DNA of 64,000 bases from the NCBI GenBank assembly GCA_030340625.1, contig JAOPHQ010000609.1:87229-151228 (forward strand). The letters are read 5' to 3'. Both the position numbers and the translations under genes were made by a program. Each line of letters begins with the position of its first letter. Position 1 is the stretch's first letter. The notes beneath the pieces were generated by a model. The model made no database searches. It was not told the DNA's origin and saw only the letters and a list, made by a program, of their open reading frames with translations. Source of the DNA: Merluccius polli. Its lineage: Eukaryota > Chordata > Actinopteri > Gadiformes > Merlucciidae. This document shows, piece by piece, positions 60,440-64,000 of this stretch.

Positions 60440-60600
60440 TCGATAGGCTGTGTACTGCAATAGGCTATGTACTGTTGTAAGACAGGCTGGGGTAGGCTGT
60501 ATACTGTTATTGTGTTGTAAGACAGGCTGTGATAGGTTGTGTGTCGTTGTGTTGTAAGACGAGCTGTGATAGGTAGATATTTATTATTGCGTTGTAAGAC
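60440..60600 (+). repeat. Minisatellite, unit about 45-50 bp
   Basis: Three to four degenerate copies built around ttgtaagacaggctgtgata and aggctgtgtactg. Confidence 0.7.
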
Positions 60601-61014
60601 TGTTGGTGTTCCAGCATTCAAATTAATTCAATCTATAGCCTATGAATATCAAATGAATTACAAATTATTTTGTATATTCTGTCAACTAACACCATCTGTA
60701 GTCTCTGTGCTACAGTACTGAAGTCTCAGTCTTATCGTGCAATATAAAGTTATTGACAGTTTTTTTACCACCTTCACCATCAAACAGTAAATAAATGCAC
60801 ACTCCCAGTACAAGCCGCTGCGGTGTATCGTGAGGCTTGTCTGTCTGCGTGTGTGTGTTGTGTGGTCTTTTGTTGCTTGTACTTGAGTGTGGTGACCTGT
60901 CGGTTACGTGTTTGTACTGCGGACGAAGCCAGTGAACTCAAGCGTGTCATTTCCATCAGTGACCACCAACACCAGAAGTAGTGGTGGTCGCGGTTCTATT
61001 AACACGACGAGTAA

Positions 61015-61017
<3 letters not shown>

Positions 61018-61050
<33 letters not shown>
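61018..61050. repeat. (TG)n microsatellite next to splice acceptor
   Basis: About 16 TG units, continuing as gcgtgtgtcctctgatctgcag, so the repeat forms the upstream part of the acceptor region of common exon 9. UG repeats near acceptors can be bound by TDP-43-type proteins. Confidence 0.85.
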
Positions 61051-61056
<6 letters not shown>

Positions 61057-61072
61057 GTCCTCTGATCTGCAG

Positions 61073-61283
61073 TTTGACAGCATCCACGTGGTGAGTGGCT
61101 CCCTGGACACGTCCATCCGGGTCTGGGACGTGGAGACGGGAAACTGCATCCACACTCTGACGGGCCACCAGTCACTCACCAGCGGCATGGAGCTCAAGGA
61201 CAACATCCTGGTGTCCGGCAACGCCGACTCCACCGTCAAGATCTGGGACATCAAGACGGGACAGTGCCTGCAGACTCTGCAAG
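61073..61283 (+). CDS. fbxw7: fbxw7 common exon 9 (blades 5-6)
   Basis: Encodes FDSIHVVSGSLDTSIRVW, DVETGNCIHTLTGHQSLT, SGMELKDNILVSGNADST and VKIWDIKTGQCLQTLQ, ending in phase 1 (first base of a Gly codon). Human has FDGIHVV; otherwise the same as I recall it. Each blade shows the WD40 GH...(V/I)xxW(D) spacing. Donor gtgaga at 61284. Confidence 0.96.
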
Positions 61284-62884
61284 GTGAGAGCCCCGCCCCG
61301 GAAAACCACCCACCTGAGACGGGCGTGGGGGAGAGGGGGAACCGCAATGTTGGGGGGGCTAACTGCAAAAGGTTTTTTAAACCGGCTTTGTTTCTTAGGC
61401 CCTGTTTACACCTGGCATTTACATTCGTTTGACACACTCGTAATATATCTCTATAGGCTTTTCACAAATGTTCAGTCGTTGGACAAAGCCAGCTTAGCCA
61501 GATTTGAGTATGCGGCCCTTCAATGTGGCCCAGGACACGTTCACGTACACACTGCTAAAATAATGTGGCCATATGGGGCCCAGACCACCCAAGACACATG
61601 TTGATGCCAGGTGTGAACAGTGCCTTAGAGAGATACCAAACGGTCAAAAGTACTCGGAGCGTGGGGAACTCTCCGGAACCAACTGTAAAACATTGCGTCA
61701 GGGGAATTGTAACAATAATCCAAACCAGGCAGATATGATGCTGTATTTAAGCTAATGCTGAAGGCTCTGCTTGGCTGTACAGGAAGTGGAGCCTAGTTCC
61801 AACCCAGGCACTGATTTGCCTGCTGTGATTTTCTGATTGGATAATTGGTACAATTATTGATGATTAGTCGTATTAGAGAGATGTACGGCGATGCTATAAA
61901 AGCATTGATTTTCCAGGAAGCCCTTTGTCATGTCACGAACATTTTTATTCAAAAATAATATCATCTCTGAAATGAGCGGGTTGGGGGGGGTGGGGGGGAA
62001 TCTTCTAAAATATCCTTCCAACCAAACGTATGGCCTGTGATTCAGAGTGGTCTGTCCCCGCCCCTGTATCAACCCAGGCCCTGGTGCCGGCCTACTGACG
62101 GCCCCCGTTAGGAGGCTCTAACCTATGCCGATTGTGCCATCGCCAACACAGGACATGCAGCACAAAGAGAAGCCCCCACGAGAGCATAACGAGTGAGCGA
62201 GAGAGAGAGAGAGAGACGGGGAGACGGGGAGACTAGGAGAGGGGAGGATGAAAGAGAACGGGATAAGCGAGGGGGGGACGGGGGGAGGGGGAGTATGGTA
62301 GAGGAGTGTCTCTTGTGAAGAGAGAGAGAGAGAGAAATGGGTGCTAAGGGGTCGGGGCACAGCAAGAGAGCGACTGATGGGGAGGATTTTTTTCCTTTTT
62401 AGTTTTTGTAGGTCACATAATTAGGTCAGCGGGCAATTTGTGCTATTCATTAGTGTGTTTAGATAAAGACAATAGGCCACCGAAAGACCACCCCCACCCC
62501 CCCCCTCAGTCCCTTGGAGCGTGAGCGGTCACCCGCCCGAGGGTTGGGGCTGGGAAGGGTGAAGGCGAAGGGGTTAAACCCTTACAATTAACCCATAGGG
62601 AGAAAGAACAAGAGAAACAAACGGCATCTCTAACGAACAACCCGCGTGTTGTTGCAAAATGGCAGCCATGTGCTCCTCGGTAGAGAAACACGAATCAGGG
62701 TTTTAAATAAAAAGATGTGGGTCTTCCGGCAATCGTGGTGAAGGCAGTTTAGGTTTGACGAAGCCTTAATTGATTTATATTCAAATATCAGTTCCCGGCC
62801 TGCAGGGAAATCAGGGAATTGCTGTCCTCCCTTGGGTCTCGAGGGATGCAGGGGGTGGGGGAGGGGTGTGGATGGGGGGTGGTG

Positions 62885-63030
<146 letters not shown>

Positions 63031-63509
63031 GTCCTGTTTCGCCAAGCAGGCAAAACCCCCGTCGGCACTCCTCACTCTTAGGTGTTGGGTTACCAACGGC
63101 AATTCCTAAACACACACACATGCAGTGTCAGCATGGATACAGTAGTAGCTGCAGTATCGGTGCCTCCACTTCCCACCTGGCCACGCCCTCCCCCCCTTTT
63201 CTCTCCCTCCTGGACCTGTTCTCACCCATCACATACACCGTTAATGAGTCACACATGGGGTTACTGACTCAGTGGTTTCCTCCTCACCTGCATCTTGTAA
63301 GCTGCTGTAGCCTTCTGGTAGGCTTTTTTTTTGTTTTTTTGATCGCTTGTCCTGGTTTTTCATTGTCTGATTATAAAAACAAAATAAGGAATGATTCATG
63401 TAGTGATTGTCATTGTGATTCTGTTTTTGCTATATTTATTTTATATATTGAATCATTTTTAATTGGCTGTATTATTTGTTTTACAGTTATGATTATTTTT
63501 GTTTGCCGT

Positions 63510-63542
63510 TATTATTATTATTATTATTGAAGAATATTATCG

Positions 63543-63576
<34 letters not shown>

Positions 63577-63577
63577 C
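63510..63577. repeat. Interrupted (ATT)n microsatellite
   Basis: Six or more ATT units, a short break (gaagaatattatcgtc), then about ten more. Confidence 0.9.
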
Positions 63578-63636
63578 GATGTGGTCTTCTTGTCATCATG
63601 GGTTTTGACCGAGTCTCCTCTTCTTCGCCCTCCCAG

Positions 63637-63905
63637 GTCCACACAAGCACCAGAGCGCTGTGACGTGCCTGCAGTTCAACAAGAACTTTGTGATCACCAG
63701 CTCGGACGACGGCACCGTCAAGCTGTGGGACCTGCGGACGGGCGAGTTCATCCGCAACCTGGTGACGCTGGAGAGCGGCGGCAGCGGCGGCGTGGTCTGG
63801 CGCATCCGGGCCTCCAACACCAAGCTGGTGTGCGCCGTGGGCAGCCGCAACGGAACCGAGGAGACCAAGCTGCTGGTGCTGGACTTTGACGTGGACATGA
63901 AGTGA
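63637..63905 (+). CDS. fbxw7: fbxw7 last common exon (blades 7-8 and stop codon)
   Basis: Completes the Gly codon and encodes PHKHQSAVTCLQFNKNFV, ITSSDDGTVKLWDLRTGE, FIRNLVTLESGGSGGVVW, RIRASNTKLVCAVGSRNG, TEETKLLVLDFDVDMK and TGA at 63903-63905. Human has PNKHQ and DLKTGE; otherwise the same as I recall it. GSRNG carries the equivalent of human R689, another substrate-contacting arginine. The exon is markedly GC-rich. Acceptor ccctcccag ends at 63636. Confidence 0.97.
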
Positions 63906-64000
63906 AGAAGAAGAAGAAGAGGAGACCCAGGAGGAGGAGGAGAAGGAGGAGGAAGGGGGGTGTGTGTGTGTGTGGAGGTGGCGTGGGATGAGAACACACA
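63906..64000 (+). other. fbxw7: Start of the fbxw7 3' UTR, truncated by the window
   Basis: Begins with a purine-rich run of GAA/GAG triplets (63906-63957) and then a short TG tract. No polyadenylation signal occurs before the window ends. Confidence 0.85.

Larger units (their letters stand above)
59269..61072. other. fbxw7: Intron between common exons 8 and 9
   Basis: Contains a possible DNA-transposon fragment near 59815-59850 (aaaggggcagtgaacccaaa), a short CA tract (60310-60328), a minisatellite (60440-60600) and a TG tract (61018-61050) that ends 22 bases before the next exon. Confidence 0.65.

Overview
This window is vertebrate nuclear DNA, almost certainly from a teleost fish. One gene, fbxw7, runs on the + strand through most of it. 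The fish assignment rests on split exons with GT-AG borders, an encoded protein very close to vertebrate FBXW7 (compared with the human protein from memory), and repeat debris of fish type: tRNA-derived SINEs, hAT elements, many long (CA)n tracts and long C or G homopolymers. There are no operons, bacterial genes or CRISPR arrays. The species cannot be named from the sequence.

Layout. Positions 1-5752 hold no recognisable coding exon and are presumably the alpha 5' intron or upstream DNA. Two exons, 5753-6007 (start codon at 5822) and 6397-6915, encode the alpha-specific amino terminus. A ~39 kb intron (6916-45994) contains two alternative first exons: gamma (15920-16087, 56 codons) and beta (42252-42290, 13 codons, in CpG-rich sequence). 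Ten common coding exons follow at 45995-46068, 46959-47100, 48665-48799, 49589-49712, 49841-49977, 50723-50837, 57575-57756, 59043-59268, 61073-61283 and 63637-63905. The stop codon is at 63903-63905 and the 3' UTR runs off the window. Predicted lengths, after discounting one extra base described below, are about 772 (alpha), 593 (gamma) and 550 (beta) residues. The shared part is 537 residues against 540 in human.

Function. FBXW7 is the substrate-recognition subunit of an SCF (SKP1-CUL1-F-box) ubiquitin ligase. The common exons encode, in order, a basic segment, a dimerisation helix, the F-box that binds SKP1, a linker and an eight-bladed WD40 propeller that reads phosphodegrons. The known phosphate-binding arginines (human R441, R465, R479, R505 and R689) are all encoded. 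The alternative first exons set the amino terminus and, in mammals, the cell compartment.

Main oddities. (1) The first WD40 exon carries one extra base near 50825-50828 that puts everything downstream out of frame. (2) The linker exon at 49841 shows a paired -1/+1 shift that turns a basic KKRK-like stretch into unrelated residues. Together these suggest assembly base errors, but real variation is not excluded. (3) The alpha exon is open in frame upstream of its ATG as far as the splice acceptor and also contains a short out-of-frame uORF. (4) The beta exon lacks the hydrophobic leader of human beta. (5) The introns carry a 486 bp hAT-type element with perfect 8 bp target-site duplications, a decayed hAT element with a BED-finger remnant, a pair of related SINEs in opposite orientation, and a broken direct repeat near 9-10.4 kb. 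I found no clearly new molecular system. The strongest observations are the coding-frame anomalies and the isoform-specific amino termini.
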